64,000 nt of DNA from Methylomonas koyamae (lineage in GTDB: Bacteria > Pseudomonadota > Gammaproteobacteria > Methylococcales > Methylomonadaceae), in the NCBI RefSeq assembly GCF_019669905.1, contig NZ_AP019777.1, positions 4,796,955-4,860,954 of the forward strand, written 5' to 3'. The translations under genes were made by a program, and so were the position numbers. The notes below the pieces were generated by a model. The model made no database searches, was not told where the DNA came from, and worked only from the letters and a program-made list of their open reading frames with translations. Shown here piece after piece: positions 39,156-47,602 of the stretch (its first letter is position 1; the number at the start of each line of letters is the position of its first letter).

Positions 39156-41204
39156 ATGTCCAAGCGAAAAATCCTAGTTACCAGCGCCTTGCCTTATGCC
39201 AACGGCCCGATTCACCTCGGCCATCTCGTCGAATACATCCAAACCGACATCTGGGTGCGTTTTCAAAAGCAACGCGGCCACGAATGCTTTTATGTTTGCG
39301 CCGACGATACTCATGGCACGCCGATCATGTTGCGCGCCGACAAGGAAGGCATTACGCCGGAACAGTTGATTGCCGACGTGGAAAAACAACACCGCGCCGA
39401 TTTCGCCGAGTTCGGCGTCGGGTTCGACCAGTACCACAGCACTCATTCTCCGGAAAACCGGGAGTTTTCGGCCTTGATTTACCAGCGCCTGCGCGCCGGC
39501 GGGCATATCAGCCAGCGCAGTATCACCCAGGCCTACGACCCCAAAAAAAACATGTTCTTGCCGGACCGCTTCATCAAAGGCGAATGCCCTAAATGCGGTG
39601 CGGCCGATCAATACGGCGATAGCTGCGAAGCTTGCGGCGCGACCTATTCGCCGACCGAGCTGAAAAACGCGGTTTCAGCCATTTCCGGCGAGCGGCCGAT
39701 CGAAAAAGAATCGGAACATTACTTCTTCGAGTTAGGCCATTTCGAGCAAATGTTGCGGGAATGGACCACTGCCGGCCACTTGCAACCGGAAGTCGCTAAC
39801 AAAATGGCGGAATGGCTGGAAAACGGCTTGCAGCAATGGGATATTTCCCGCGACGCCCCCTATTTCGGTTTCGAGATTCCCGATGCCCCCGGCAAATACT
39901 TTTACGTCTGGCTGGATGCGCCTATCGGTTATATGGCCAGCTTCAAGCATCTGTGCGACCGGTTGGGCTTGAACTTCGACAGCTTTTGGCAGAAGGACAG
40001 CGACGCCGAGTTGTACCATTTCATCGGCAAGGACATCATTTACTTCCATGCCCTATTCTGGCCGGCGATGTTGACCGGCGCCGATTTCCGCACCCCCAGC
40101 GCCGTCTTCGCCCACGGTTTTCTGACGGTGAACGGCGAAAAAATGTCCAAATCGCGCGGCACTTTCATCAAGGCCCGCACCTACTTGGACCATCTGAATC
40201 CGGAATATTTGCGCTATTACTTTGCCGCCAAACTCGGTGCCGGCGTCGACGACATCGACTTGAACTTCGACGATTTTTGTCTGCGCGTCAATTCCGACCT
40301 GGTCGGTAAAGTCGTCAATATTGCCAGCCGCTGTGCCGGCTTTATTCACAAACGCTTCGCTGGGTTGTTGTCGAATACCTGCGCCGAACCGGCTCTGTTC
40401 CAGCAATTCGTCGACGCCAATACGGCGATTGCCGAGCTATACGAACGCCGCGAATTCGGTAAGGCGATGCGGGAAATCATGGCGCTGGCCGATAAAGCCA
40501 ACCAGTACATAGACGAGAAAAAACCTTGGGTTATCGCCAAGGAAGAAGGCAAAGACGCCGAGCTGCACGACGCCTGTAGCATGGGCATCAACCTGTTCCG
40601 GATGCTGGTGGTTTACCTGCGGCCGGTGATTCCGGCTTTGGCCGCCAACGCCGAAAGCTTTTTAAATATTCCGCCGCAGGTGTGGCCCGACGTGGTGGAG
40701 CCGTTGCTCGGCCACCAAATCAATGCCTTTACGCCGTTGATGACGCGAGTGGAGCCGGACAAAATTGCAGCCATTGTCGAAGCGTCCAAGGAAAACCTGG
40801 AAAAAACGCCACCGGTCACACCAAAATCGGCAAAGGCGGAAGCATCAGAGCCGGCCGCCGGCATCGAACCGATCGCCAGCCCGATCGAGATCGACGACTT
40901 CGCCAAGATCGATTTGCGCGTCGCCCGCATCGTCAAAGCCGAAGCGGTAGAAGGTGCCGAGAAACTGCTGCAATTGACCGTGGATTTGGGCAACGAAACC
41001 CGCAATATTTTCGCCGGCATCAAATCGGCCTATACCCCGGAACAACTGGAAGGCAAACTCACCGTTGTCGTTGCCAACCTGCAGCCGCGGAAAATGCGCT
41101 TCGGCACCTCGGAAGGTATGGTGTTGGCGGCCGGACCCGGCGGTAAAGATATTTTCGTGTTATCGCCGGACCAAGGCGCACAGCCGGGCATGCGGATCAA
41201 ATAA
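39156..41204 (+). CDS. metG: Methionyl-tRNA synthetase
   Basis: The start [23 protein letters not shown] is chosen because the HIGH-like motif PIHLGH follows at the family position. The frame open from 39060 adds a basic non-conserved leader. The 682-residue enzyme has the zinc knuckle CPKC...CEAC, the KMSKS loop ([10 protein letters not shown]) and a C-terminal tRNA-binding EMAP/Trbp111 domain (about residues 575-682, ending in GAQPGMRIK). The C-terminal domain makes it the dimeric type. The RnfB-like gene starts 10 bp after the stop. Confidence 0.97.
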   Translation: MSKRKILVTSALPYANGPIHLGHLVEYIQTDIWVRFQKQRGHECFYVCADDTHGTPIMLRADKEGITPEQLIADVEKQHRADFAEFGVGFDQYHSTHSPENREFSALIYQRLRAGGHISQRSITQAYDPKKNMFLPDRFIKGECPKCGAADQYGDSCEACGATYSPTELKNAVSAISGERPIEKESEHYFFELGHFEQMLREWTTAGHLQPEVANKMAEWLENGLQQWDISRDAPYFGFEIPDAPGKYFYVWLDAPIGYMASFKHLCDRLGLNFDSFWQKDSDAELYHFIGKDIIYFHALFWPAMLTGADFRTPSAVFAHGFLTVNGEKMSKSRGTFIKARTYLDHLNPEYLRYYFAAKLGAGVDDIDLNFDDFCLRVNSDLVGKVVNIASRCAGFIHKRFAGLLSNTCAEPALFQQFVDANTAIAELYERREFGKAMREIMALADKANQYIDEKKPWVIAKEEGKDAELHDACSMGINLFRMLVVYLRPVIPALAANAESFLNIPPQVWPDVVEPLLGHQINAFTPLMTRVEPDKIAAIVEASKENLEKTPPVTPKSAKAEASEPAAGIEPIASPIEIDDFAKIDLRVARIVKAEAVEGAEKLLQLTVDLGNETRNIFAGIKSAYTPEQLEGKLTVVVANLQPRKMRFGTSEGMVLAAGPGGKDIFVLSPDQGAQPGMRIK

Positions 41205-41214
41205 AGCCAAGGGC

Positions 41215-41787
41215 ATGACTGCAACCGAAACCGCGCTAGCCGACCGTATCGACGCCGTTCTGCCGCAAACCCAATGCGGCAAGTGCGGCTACGCCGGCTG
41301 CCGGCCTTACGCGGAAGCCATCAGCAGCGGCGACGCGGACATTAACCAATGCCCGCCGGGCGGCGCTAACGGAATTCGGTTGCTCGCGGACGTGCTTGGG
41401 GTTGCGGCCAAACCGTTGAACCCGGCATTTGGCGTCGAGCGTCTACGGCTGATCGCGGTGATTAACGAAGCCGAATGCATCGGCTGCACCAAATGCCTGC
41501 CGCCGTGTCCGACCGATGCCATTTTGGGCGCCGCCAAACATATGCATACCGTCATCACCGAGCTATGCACCGGTTGCGAATTGTGCGTTGCACCATGCCC
41601 GATGAATTGCATCGCCATGGTGCCGGCCGATAATGCCGATTGGACTCCGGAGGACGCCGGCCGCGCTCGCGTTCGTTATCAAGCGCGCAACCGACGCTTG
41701 GCCAGGCTGGAAGCAGAAAAGGCCGAGCGTCAGCTGCGGCAAAAACAGATGCTGGCAAAACTGCGCTCGGCAAAAAAAACCGCTTAA
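41215..41787 (+). CDS. RnfB/RsxB-like iron-sulfur protein without membrane anchor
   Basis: This 190-residue protein has the RnfB/RsxB 4Fe-4S domain ([19 protein letters not shown] through NQCPPGG). Two ferredoxin clusters follow ([16 protein letters not shown] and [16 protein letters not shown]) and then a basic coiled C-terminal tail. Classical RnfB begins with a membrane helix of about 25 residues. Here the protein starts directly at the cluster domain, and no other rnf genes are adjacent. It therefore probably serves as a soluble electron carrier, possibly for nitrogenase or radical enzymes. It is likely co-transcribed with metG. Confidence 0.87.
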   Translation: MTATETALADRIDAVLPQTQCGKCGYAGCRPYAEAISSGDADINQCPPGGANGIRLLADVLGVAAKPLNPAFGVERLRLIAVINEAECIGCTKCLPPCPTDAILGAAKHMHTVITELCTGCELCVAPCPMNCIAMVPADNADWTPEDAGRARVRYQARNRRLARLEAEKAERQLRQKQMLAKLRSAKKTA

Positions 41788-41970
41788 GCGCAAGCCGGCC
41801 ATGACTTTACCGGCTTTTGCCCGTATAATGGCGGCCTTTCTAAACACCTTTAGCTCACACTGGAACGAGCTGATTTACTTTCGGTAAACACAGCGCCGAA
41901 TTGTAGGTTTTAGAATTACGGTCGAAGCCGATTGACCATATTAAATTATCGTTAGACCGCAAATCACATA

Positions 41971-42047
41971 GCGCCCGTAGCTCAGCTGGATAGAGCGCAG
42001 CCCTCCGGAGGCTGAGGCCAGAGGTTCGAATCCTCTCGGGCGCGCCA
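41971..42047 (+). tRNA. tRNA-Arg(CCG)
   Basis: This is a 77-nt cloverleaf with encoded CCA. The acceptor GCGCCCG pairs with CGGGCGC, the D-arm is GCTC/GAGC and the anticodon stem is CAGCC/GGCTG. Loop CTCCGGA gives CCG (Arg, codon CGG), and the T-arm is GTTCGAA. Its 3' end is the integration site of a 5.2-kb element and is repeated at 47219. A TATAAT at 41824-41829 could be its -10 box but lies far upstream. Confidence 0.96.
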
Positions 42048-42057
42048 TTTTATCAGT
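42034..42057. repeat. Left attachment site (tRNA-Arg 3' end)
   Basis: This 24-bp copy covers the last 14 bases of tRNA-Arg, so insertion restores the tRNA. It matches the right copy exactly. Similarity to the right side continues for about 100 bp beyond the repeat. Confidence 0.85.
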
Positions 42058-42153
42058 CTAACCCACTGATATTCCTGATTTTTCAGTAGCTTGCTAGGTA
42101 TCGAGGTGTCACAAAAGGTGACACAAGGTCGGCATCTGGCTATGCTTGTTCGC

Positions 42154-43458
42154 ATGAAATACCTTCATCAAAAGCACCCCAACGGCGTCTATTATTTCCG
42201 TAAGCGTGTCCCTGGTGACTTAGTCGAGAGGGTTGGTAAACGCTTGTGGATGCAGAGCCTAAAAACGAGCGACTTAATAAAGGCGCAGCTTGCCGCTAAA
42301 CGCCTGGATCGCGATCTCGAAGCAACGTGGGCTAAGCTCCGCCTGCCTCCAGAAAGCCCCATAGTTGAGGCTCAGCGCATCTTTGATGCCTTAACAACAC
42401 CCGAAGAAAACGCCGGTTTGGCTTTCGATTACATCGATCACCTAGCTGAAAAGCAGCCGCTTGCTTTAGTGGCTGAGTACGAAGGCTCCGCCCGAATGTT
42501 AGATGCTCCCACGGCTAACTTGACCCACACTGAGAAGAAAGTACTCGACCTTATAGCTGGCAGGCCGATCACTCTAACGGATGCCGTAACGTATTACATC
42601 GAAGTCAGCGGTAAGCGTGACGACCGGAAGTTCACGCAGTCGGTGCAGCAGGCCTTAACGTTCTTCGTTGATTACCTCGGCGATAGGCCGATCGACCAAT
42701 ATAAGCGCCGTGAGATTGAGGAGCGACTGGTTAGCGGTGTTCAATCAGAGGGACTGAAGACGGCGACTGTATCCCGACGCCTATCCTCCATAAAGTCAGC
42801 GGTAAATAAGGCGATCCTCAATTTCGAGTACTCATTTAAAAATCCATTCGAGAAGCACACCATCCCAGGTCTCAGAGATGATGAAGATTCCCGTACCAGC
42901 CTCACCCCAGAACAGCAGGCCGCCTTACTCGCCTTGCTTGGCAAGTCGGAAAACAGCGATACATTGAATGGTCTCCGCATCCTGTTCGATACGGGGATGC
43001 GTGTTTCCGAGTGCGTGGGCTTGCGGGTCGAGGATATACACCTAGAAGCCGATATTCCCTACATTAAATTACATCGTAACCCTTTGCGAAGGCTGAAGAC
43101 CAAACAAAGCCAACGCTTAATTCCCTTGATTGGTTACGCCTTGGTAGGCATTAAACGCCAGCTTGAACTTAGTCAAGGCGGCGAGTGGCTGTTTCCCAAG
43201 TATGTCGATCTGAAGCGCGAAGAGGTTAAAAACGATGGTGCCTCCAATGCCATGAATGGGCGCTTGAAGTCACTCGGGTTTACATGCCATTGCTTGCGGC
43301 ATAACTTAAAGGATCGTCTTCGTCTTGCGGACGTTTCAATGGATCACATACGCGAGCTTCAAGGCTGGAGCCGGGGGGATCAGGCCAGCCGGTACGGTGA
43401 AATGACGCTCCTCGGGGTGCTACAAGACAAGCTAAAGAGGATCGAAATTTTAAGCTGA
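42154..43458 (+). CDS. Tyrosine-type site-specific integrase
   Basis: The start MKYLHQKHPNGVYYFRKRV is chosen because the relic copy at 47.3 kb begins identically. The N-terminal part is the DUF6538-like arm-binding domain. The catalytic domain has the first Arg in DTGMRVSECVGLR, the HxxRH box (HCLRHNLKDRL), a Trp in place of the usual second His (LQGWSRGDQ), and the nucleophile Tyr in ASRYGEM. At 434 residues it is normal for island integrases. Upstream, TGTCACAAAAGGTGACAC is an imperfect palindrome that may be an integrase or excisionase site. It sits next to tRNA-Arg, which it presumably uses as attB. Confidence 0.93.
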   Translation: MKYLHQKHPNGVYYFRKRVPGDLVERVGKRLWMQSLKTSDLIKAQLAAKRLDRDLEATWAKLRLPPESPIVEAQRIFDALTTPEENAGLAFDYIDHLAEKQPLALVAEYEGSARMLDAPTANLTHTEKKVLDLIAGRPITLTDAVTYYIEVSGKRDDRKFTQSVQQALTFFVDYLGDRPIDQYKRREIEERLVSGVQSEGLKTATVSRRLSSIKSAVNKAILNFEYSFKNPFEKHTIPGLRDDEDSRTSLTPEQQAALLALLGKSENSDTLNGLRILFDTGMRVSECVGLRVEDIHLEADIPYIKLHRNPLRRLKTKQSQRLIPLIGYALVGIKRQLELSQGGEWLFPKYVDLKREEVKNDGASNAMNGRLKSLGFTCHCLRHNLKDRLRLADVSMDHIRELQGWSRGDQASRYGEMTLLGVLQDKLKRIEILS

Positions 43459-43594
43459 TTTCTGGGGTTGGGGGGTGTCTGTCTGTTAGTTCCCATAAAT
43501 GGGATAAGTCATTGAAAAACAAGGATAATAATTGACGAATCCGCCTTAAATCGCGTAGTCTGTTATCTCACTTTAACAACTAGCTGGGGGACCT

Positions 43595-43813
43595 ATGAGG
43601 TGGTATTTTTCTATAGAAGTTGAGCCAAGATCGTTAATCATTGGCCGCCATGATTTTTACCTTGTTGTGCATACGGAAGGGGTCAGCCTGCCGTTTCAAA
43701 TAGAACGGGGTCGGCCCGGTGAGATTAGCTTCCATTGGCGCAGGCATACGCTTCATTACTGCAACAACGTAGTCTTCAACGCTCGGAAAAAGGCGGCGGA
43801 AATCTGCGCATAG
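43595..43813 (+). CDS. Possible small protein of the island
   Basis: A GGGGGACCT ribosome site precedes an ATG opening 72 codons, MRWYFSIEVEPRSLIIG, with alternating hydrophobic residues typical of a beta-rich domain (HDFYLVVHTEGVSLPF). No family is recognised. An overlapping minus-strand frame (43634-43909) is also open. I prefer the plus strand because of its ribosome site and residue pattern. Confidence 0.45.
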   Translation: MRWYFSIEVEPRSLIIGRHDFYLVVHTEGVSLPFQIERGRPGEISFHWRRHTLHYCNNVVFNARKKAAEICA

Positions 43814-43980
43814 TTTGTAACCTTCAGGGCTGTTCGCTGTCGTTCGTTCACGTTCAGCCCTGCCTTGGGTAGCCTGCCGGCCTCCTCGGGCTTCCTGGTG
43901 TATTCTCAACTAAGCCTGACTATGGGCCCCGCTTCGGATGGTGCCGACGGCCCCCGCATGGGGGACTTTGCGGTTTCGTC

Positions 43981-44011
43981 GGTATTCAGAAGACCACACG
44001 GAAATTTTCGA
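43981..44011. repeat. 31-bp direct repeat, left copy
   Basis: This copy matches 47052-47082 at 28 of 31 positions in the same orientation (core TATTCAGAAGACCAC, then CGGAAATTT). Weaker similarity extends upstream to a G-run near 43964 and downstream to GGTAACA near 44039. The two copies enclose the RHH, membrane, ParB-like and recombinase genes. Confidence 0.7.
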
Positions 44012-44027
44012 CAAAATCAGGTTGGCT

Positions 44028-44372
44028 TCAATATTTAGGTAACAGGAGTGATGCGTTCCAGGTGGGAAGTACTCCGCCATACCAAGCCCCTTGTTTTTCA
44101 TTACTGCGTAATCCTTTCCGGACTGGCTTGGCGTTATCAAGGTACTCAGTTAGCGCGCTCGGTGTTTTGTTGAGTGACGCCATAATGTCCGCCTCAGCTT
44201 GCCCAAGCATCGCCTCAAGTACCTCCCTTTGGGTTCTGCCTTGATGGCGCGCGAGTCGCTCTAGCTGGCGCTTGGCCGTGACACTTAGGATGATATTTAG
44301 GCGCTCGCCTAGTGCTTGCTCGCGCTGCCTGTCTCGGTATGCCTTCTGGATTTCTGCGTTACTTTTAGCCAT
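44028..44372 (-). CDS. Small plasmid-type DNA-binding protein (ribbon-helix-helix-like)
   Basis: This 114-residue protein starts MAKSNAEIQKAYRDRQREQ, a common opening of small plasmid and island regulators. The central part LNIILSVTAKRQLERLARH followed by GRTQREVLEAML fits a ribbon-helix-helix or similar strand-helix-helix DNA-binding unit. It is the likely autorepressor. A 13-bp inverted repeat ATTAC-TGC-GTAAT lies 18-30 bp upstream of its start, and the same 13-mer recurs inside its own 3' coding part. Confidence 0.72.
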   Translation of the reverse strand: MAKSNAEIQKAYRDRQREQALGERLNIILSVTAKRQLERLARHQGRTQREVLEAMLGQAEADIMASLNKTPSALTEYLDNAKPVRKGLRSNEKQGAWYGGVLPTWNASLLLPKY

Positions 44373-44390
44373 ATAGTCCCCTTTGCCAGT

Positions 44391-44403
44391 ATTACTGCGT
44401 AAT
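44391..44403. promoter_or_regulatory. Inverted-repeat operator candidate
   Basis: ATTACTGCGTAAT (arms ATTAC/GTAAT) lies just upstream of the island's small DNA-binding protein and between it and the divergent membrane-protein gene. An identical 13-mer is at 44100-44112. An autoregulatory site is the simplest reading. Confidence 0.5.
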
Positions 44404-44493
44404 GTACAGCATGCGGTTATAAGTGGCTAGTATCAGTTGACTAATTCCTGTCCAAGCTTGAATATTAGGGACTTACTCAATATTGGGGGGTAT

Positions 44494-44961
44494 ATGTTGG
44501 AAAAGGAAGATATAGAAGGTTTAAGGCGGGCACGGGCTCAGTTAAGCGACTCTCTTTACCATGCTACAGCGCAGCGGTTGACGACCTTTCGCCATGTTTC
44601 TTGGGGTGTACTCGCTGGGGTGTTCCTTACTGCTGCGGTGATGGATGCGCCAGAGAAGATGGTACCGCGTTTGATCGGTGGCTTTGCCTTGTTCCTGTTT
44701 GTGACTTATAAGCTTTATGCACGTTCGGAATATAAAAGCAATTGGCTACAGGCTGAGCGGCTTTGCCCGCATAAAGTGCTTTATCCTGAGTCTTACGTGG
44801 AATTGCCCCCGGCGTCGCGCCCAAGTTCATCAACAGTTCTTGAAAAGCCAGAGAGTGGCCCACGCTCCAAAAATGGGGGCTGTCTATTTGAAATTGTTGT
44901 TGGCCTGATATTGCTGTACGGAGTTTATCTGGCAATTTATTCATTCGCACACCACAAATAA
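44494..44961 (+). CDS. Hypothetical membrane protein of the island
   Basis: Starting at MLEKEDIEGLRRARAQL, after a GGGGGG-rich ribosome region, the product has 155 residues. Two adjacent membrane helices (WGVLAGVFLTAAVMD and LIGGFALFLFVTYKLY), a polar middle and a C-terminal helix (FEIVVGLILLYGVYLAIYSF) are visible. I recognise no family. Small membrane proteins of islands can act in exclusion or abortive infection, but nothing here shows that. Confidence 0.65.
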   Translation: MLEKEDIEGLRRARAQLSDSLYHATAQRLTTFRHVSWGVLAGVFLTAAVMDAPEKMVPRLIGGFALFLFVTYKLYARSEYKSNWLQAERLCPHKVLYPESYVELPPASRPSSSTVLEKPESGPRSKNGGCLFEIVVGLILLYGVYLAIYSFAHHK

Positions 44962-44963
44962 AA

Positions 44964-44996
44964 CCCACAGATGCCTGGAGGCAGGCAAACTGCGGG
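44964..44996 (-). terminator. Terminator hairpin between convergent island genes
   Basis: On the minus strand CCCGCAG pairs with CTGTGGG (one G-U) around a GCCT/AGGC inner stem, followed by TTTTATTTG. It would stop the ParB-like transcript before it enters the membrane-protein gene. Confidence 0.6.
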
Positions 44997-45077
44997 CTTG
45001 AGGTTGCTCAGTTAGGTCCGGCTACCTGTACAAATGTACAGGCTAAAGGGATGTACAGCAGGTGCTCTGGTGGGTAA

Positions 45078-45929
45078 CTAAAAGCCATACTCCATATCTC
45101 CATCTTCGGCTTCCCTATCGGTTTCTTCCTTGAGGAGCGTCTTTAGTTGTCCCACCAGTTCTGGGCTGTATTTCTCCAGAGCCATAAAGGTTATGACAGG
45201 ATCGGCAGTCAATTGCTGCTTAAAATGGGTGCGTAGTTTGTCGGCTAGTCTTTGTGCCTTGCCTTCCATGATTGCCCGATAATCCACATCTTCACCATTA
45301 CCCGGCCCCTGCTCATACCATCTTTGGGCATGTGTCCACCGCTCTAGTGGGGGCTCTGCGTATGTCTCGCGTAGGGTTGCAAGTACGTGAATCATTCTGC
45401 CGACAAGGCTGGTCGAACGGTTGGACATCTTGGCTATTTGTGACTTAGAGTAAACCCGTTCGCCGTTCTCCTTGGTAAGATTGACCAGCTCCCAAGCGTA
45501 TTGGCTTTTATCCTTGTCGGACATGGGACGCTTGTCTTTTACGTTGGCGTCCCCAGCTTTGGCAAAGGCATCATAAATGCTACCCTCAAAGACCTTTACG
45601 GGGATGTTATCTTTCCAGGCCATCGCCTTGTAAGCTTCGTACCTGTGGTGGCCGTCGATACATGCCCAGGCATCGCCTACCCAGTAAATTAGTATTGGTG
45701 CCAATGGGTTACCCTGGTTGTGCTTTAGTGCCGACTCCAGCGTTTTAACGTGCTTTCGCCCGTCGATGGTCCCCAGGGTGCCCCCCGCCCTATGTTGAAA
45801 TACTTCCTCAATTATCTCGATTTTCTTTAATGGTAGCTTAGTGGGCTGTTTGGTAGGGGGCTGGCCCTTCTCAATGCGTCGCTTGAGTTCTTCCAGGGCT
45901 GTAAGCCGTGCGGTTTTATTAGCGCTCAT
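45078..45929 (-). CDS. ParB-like N-terminal-domain protein
   Basis: This 283-residue protein starts MSANKTARLTALEELKRR. The ParB/Srx-type domain is seen in DGRKHVKTLESAL and WACIDGHHRYEAYKAMAW, the DGHHRxxA block that binds CTP or related nucleotides in ParB. Next comes a helix-turn-helix-like part, ERVYSKSQIAKMSNRSTSLVG. There is no ParA partner nearby. It may regulate or help maintain the island rather than segregate a plasmid. It lies upstream of a minus-strand terminator and downstream of a small gene on the same strand. Confidence 0.83.
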   Translation of the reverse strand: MSANKTARLTALEELKRRIEKGQPPTKQPTKLPLKKIEIIEEVFQHRAGGTLGTIDGRKHVKTLESALKHNQGNPLAPILIYWVGDAWACIDGHHRYEAYKAMAWKDNIPVKVFEGSIYDAFAKAGDANVKDKRPMSDKDKSQYAWELVNLTKENGERVYSKSQIAKMSNRSTSLVGRMIHVLATLRETYAEPPLERWTHAQRWYEQGPGNGEDVDYRAIMEGKAQRLADKLRTHFKQQLTADPVITFMALEKYSPELVGQLKTLLKEETDREAEDGDMEYGF

Positions 45930-45957
45930 TCTGCTTCAGTGGCTTCAATAGGTCCCA

Positions 45958-46128
45958 CTATCGGGCTTGGTTGTCGGCCTTGTGCTGTTCCAGTATTAAG
46001 GTCAGGCACTGATTATTGTTCAGGTGTACCCGATGTTCCCTTTCGTATTCCCGCTGGAAGTCCTTCAGGTAATCGAAGGCGGCAAGCGGTAGCGCAAAGG
46101 CTCGATAAATCTTAGGTTGCTGGCTCAT
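45958..46128 (-). CDS. Small hypothetical protein of the island
   Basis: Starting at MSQQPKIYRAFALPLAAF (with MECRMSQ further upstream as an alternative) the product has 56 residues, mostly helical: FDYLKDFQREYEREHRV, then NNNQCLTLILEQHK. The layout resembles a strand plus two helices as in ribbon-helix-helix proteins. It is 28 bp from the ParB-like gene and probably in one transcript with it. Confidence 0.55.
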   Translation of the reverse strand: MSQQPKIYRAFALPLAAFDYLKDFQREYEREHRVHLNNNQCLTLILEQHKADNQAR

Positions 46129-46185
46129 TCTGCATTCCATGTAACATATTGAAAAAAATGGTGTTCTACTGCTAGAGGAGCCGTT

Positions 46186-46779
46186 TCAGGTCTTTGTTTC
46201 TGTGGTTGCTGCCTTCATCATTCGTTGCAGCGTGGATAGCGAAATATCCAGCGCCTTGGCTGTGTTTCGCCAGGATGAACCGGACGCGAGTAGGTCCTTG
46301 GCTCTGGCTTTTAGTTCGGCATTATCCACCTTCACAGGGCGCCCCAACTTAGCGCCGTCTGCTTTCTTCTGAGCCAGTTTCGCCTTGGTGCGCTCGCTGA
46401 TAATTTGCCGCTCAAACTCAGAGATGGCGGCGAGCATGTTGAGTGTGAGGTTGGCTTGCGCGGAGTTATCCAGTGTGCCCAAGCCGAGTACATCAAGGAC
46501 CGCGCCGCGATCAATCAAGGCCCTAACGGTCGCGATCACGTCCAGTATATCCCGTCCCAGGCGATCCAGCTTAGTGACTACCAGCGTATCCCCTGCGCTG
46601 AGTCTATCGTTTAACCGCTGGAATTGCTCCCGTTGCAGGGCTGGGACTTTGCCGCTCACGCCTTGTTCCGTAAAGACGCGATCCGGTTCTACCGTGTAGC
46701 CGGCTCCGGCGATCTGGGTTAGTTGTTGCTCGGTGGTCTGGTCCTTAGTTGATACCCTGAGATAAGCAAAGGTCGGCAT
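46186..46779 (-). CDS. Serine recombinase (resolvase/invertase family)
   Basis: This 197-residue enzyme has the catalytic serine in YLRVSTKDQTTEQQ. The conserved block LVVTKLDRLGRDILDV (R and D motifs) and the E-helix LNMLAAISEFERQIISERTK follow, then a C-terminal helix-turn-helix, GSSWRNTAKALDISLSTLQRM. It matches the Tn3-resolvase/Pin group. Inverted repeats lie directly upstream of its start and may be its recombination site. As the island also has a tyrosine integrase, this enzyme may resolve dimers or invert a segment. Confidence 0.93.
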   Translation of the reverse strand: MPTFAYLRVSTKDQTTEQQLTQIAGAGYTVEPDRVFTEQGVSGKVPALQREQFQRLNDRLSAGDTLVVTKLDRLGRDILDVIATVRALIDRGAVLDVLGLGTLDNSAQANLTLNMLAAISEFERQIISERTKAKLAQKKADGAKLGRPVKVDNAELKARAKDLLASGSSWRNTAKALDISLSTLQRMMKAATTETKT

Positions 46780-46808
46780 AGTGGGTGCTCCCGTTATGTA
46801 CTGAAAAC

Positions 46809-46877
46809 GGGGTGTATTATCTCGGTACAGTGTATCTGTGTCAATACCCCATTAATGAACACAGTTTGAGTGTACCG
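46809..46877. promoter_or_regulatory. Candidate resolvase site upstream of the serine recombinase
   Basis: Two nested inverted repeats occur just upstream of the recombinase start: GGGGTGTATT with AATACCCC, and CGGTACA (46823-46829) with TGTACCG (46871-46877). Multiple such subsites beside a divergent promoter are typical of res sites. Actual binding is not shown. Confidence 0.45.
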
Positions 46878-47051
46878 ATCCACGTGGTCAAAAACGAACG
46901 TTAAAGAATACGCTCGGTGCGGCTTGCTGCTGGTGAAGGTATCTCCAACGGGCGCGCTTGGCGCTTTATCTCGATTTGGTGTGCCGTTATCGATCCACTA
47001 GAACTTGGGTGGGAGCGCGGGCGGGGTTATGGGGGGCTTTCTGCGATCCTC

Positions 47052-47082
47052 GATATTCAGAAGACCACGCGGAAATTTACGA
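47052..47082. repeat. 31-bp direct repeat, right copy
   Basis: Partner of 43981-44011 in direct orientation, 3.07 kb apart, with three mismatches. The 46880-47218 interval around it shows no convincing gene. Confidence 0.7.
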
Positions 47083-47218
47083 TACTTTCGGTTGTTGCCT
47101 CTTTAGTTTAAAGGTAACACAACGGTATACACATAGCGCGTTGACTTACTGACTGGTATGTTTAAAATGCCTTTATCTTTCAATCACCTAGCTTGACGAG
47201 AAATCGTTATGCCGTGCT

Positions 47219-47242
47219 TCTCGGGCGCGCCATTTTATCAGT
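47219..47242. repeat. Right attachment site
   Basis: Exact 24-bp copy of the tRNA-Arg 3' end at 42034. Diverged similarity to the integrase upstream region continues past it, so it is also the left end of an older related element. Confidence 0.85.
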
Positions 47243-47321
47243 ATAACTTACTGATATTCTTGATTATTCAATAGATTGCCAGGTACCAGGTGTCACAAGG
47301 GTGGCTCCGGCTATACTTGTG

Positions 47322-47440
47322 GACATGAAATACCTTCATCAAAAGCAGCTCAACGGGGTTTATTACTTCCGCCGCCAAACAGGCCTCTAACTCGACGCCT
47401 GGAAAGTCAGCCTTCGCACGTTAGACCACCCTTCCGCTGA
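47322..47440 (+). pseudogene. Relic of a second tyrosine integrase
   Basis: The ATG opens MKYLHQKQLNGVYYFRRQTGL and then stops. This is nearly the N-terminus of the island integrase (MKYLHQKHPNGVYYFRKRVPG). In another frame WKVSLRTLDHPSADLA continues the likeness to WMQSLKTSDLIKAQLA. The rest of the gene is gone before mltB. It marks an earlier integration at the same tRNA. Confidence 0.75.
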
Positions 47441-47602
47441 TTTGGCTAATATCGAAAATGAAGCCGCTGGCTTCGATAGCGGGCAGGCCGAACGGTCGGA
47501 AAAGGGTGCGAATTTAGTAAGCTGCTACGCCATTTCGCGACATAGTTTTAGGGAACGCCAAATCGATATCCGCAGGCGGCGTAAATGCCAACTTCGCCTC
47601 GA

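Larger units (their letters stand above)
42034..47242. mobile_element. Small integrative element in tRNA-Arg
   Basis: A 24-bp direct repeat (TCTCGGGCGCGCCATTTTAT plus CAGT) marks both ends, one copy being the tRNA-Arg 3' end. The 5.2 kb between them encode a tyrosine integrase at the left edge, a small ribbon-helix-helix-like protein, a membrane protein, a ParB-like protein, a 56-residue protein and a serine recombinase at the right. No replicase, capsid or conjugation gene is visible, so it is either a minimal genomic island or a satellite relying on a helper. Confidence 0.85.

Noticed and set aside
46866..46880. CCACGTGG palindrome resembling a parS core
   Set aside because: Only the 8-bp centre matches, the GTT/AAC arms are absent, and it lies in island sequence away from the origin.
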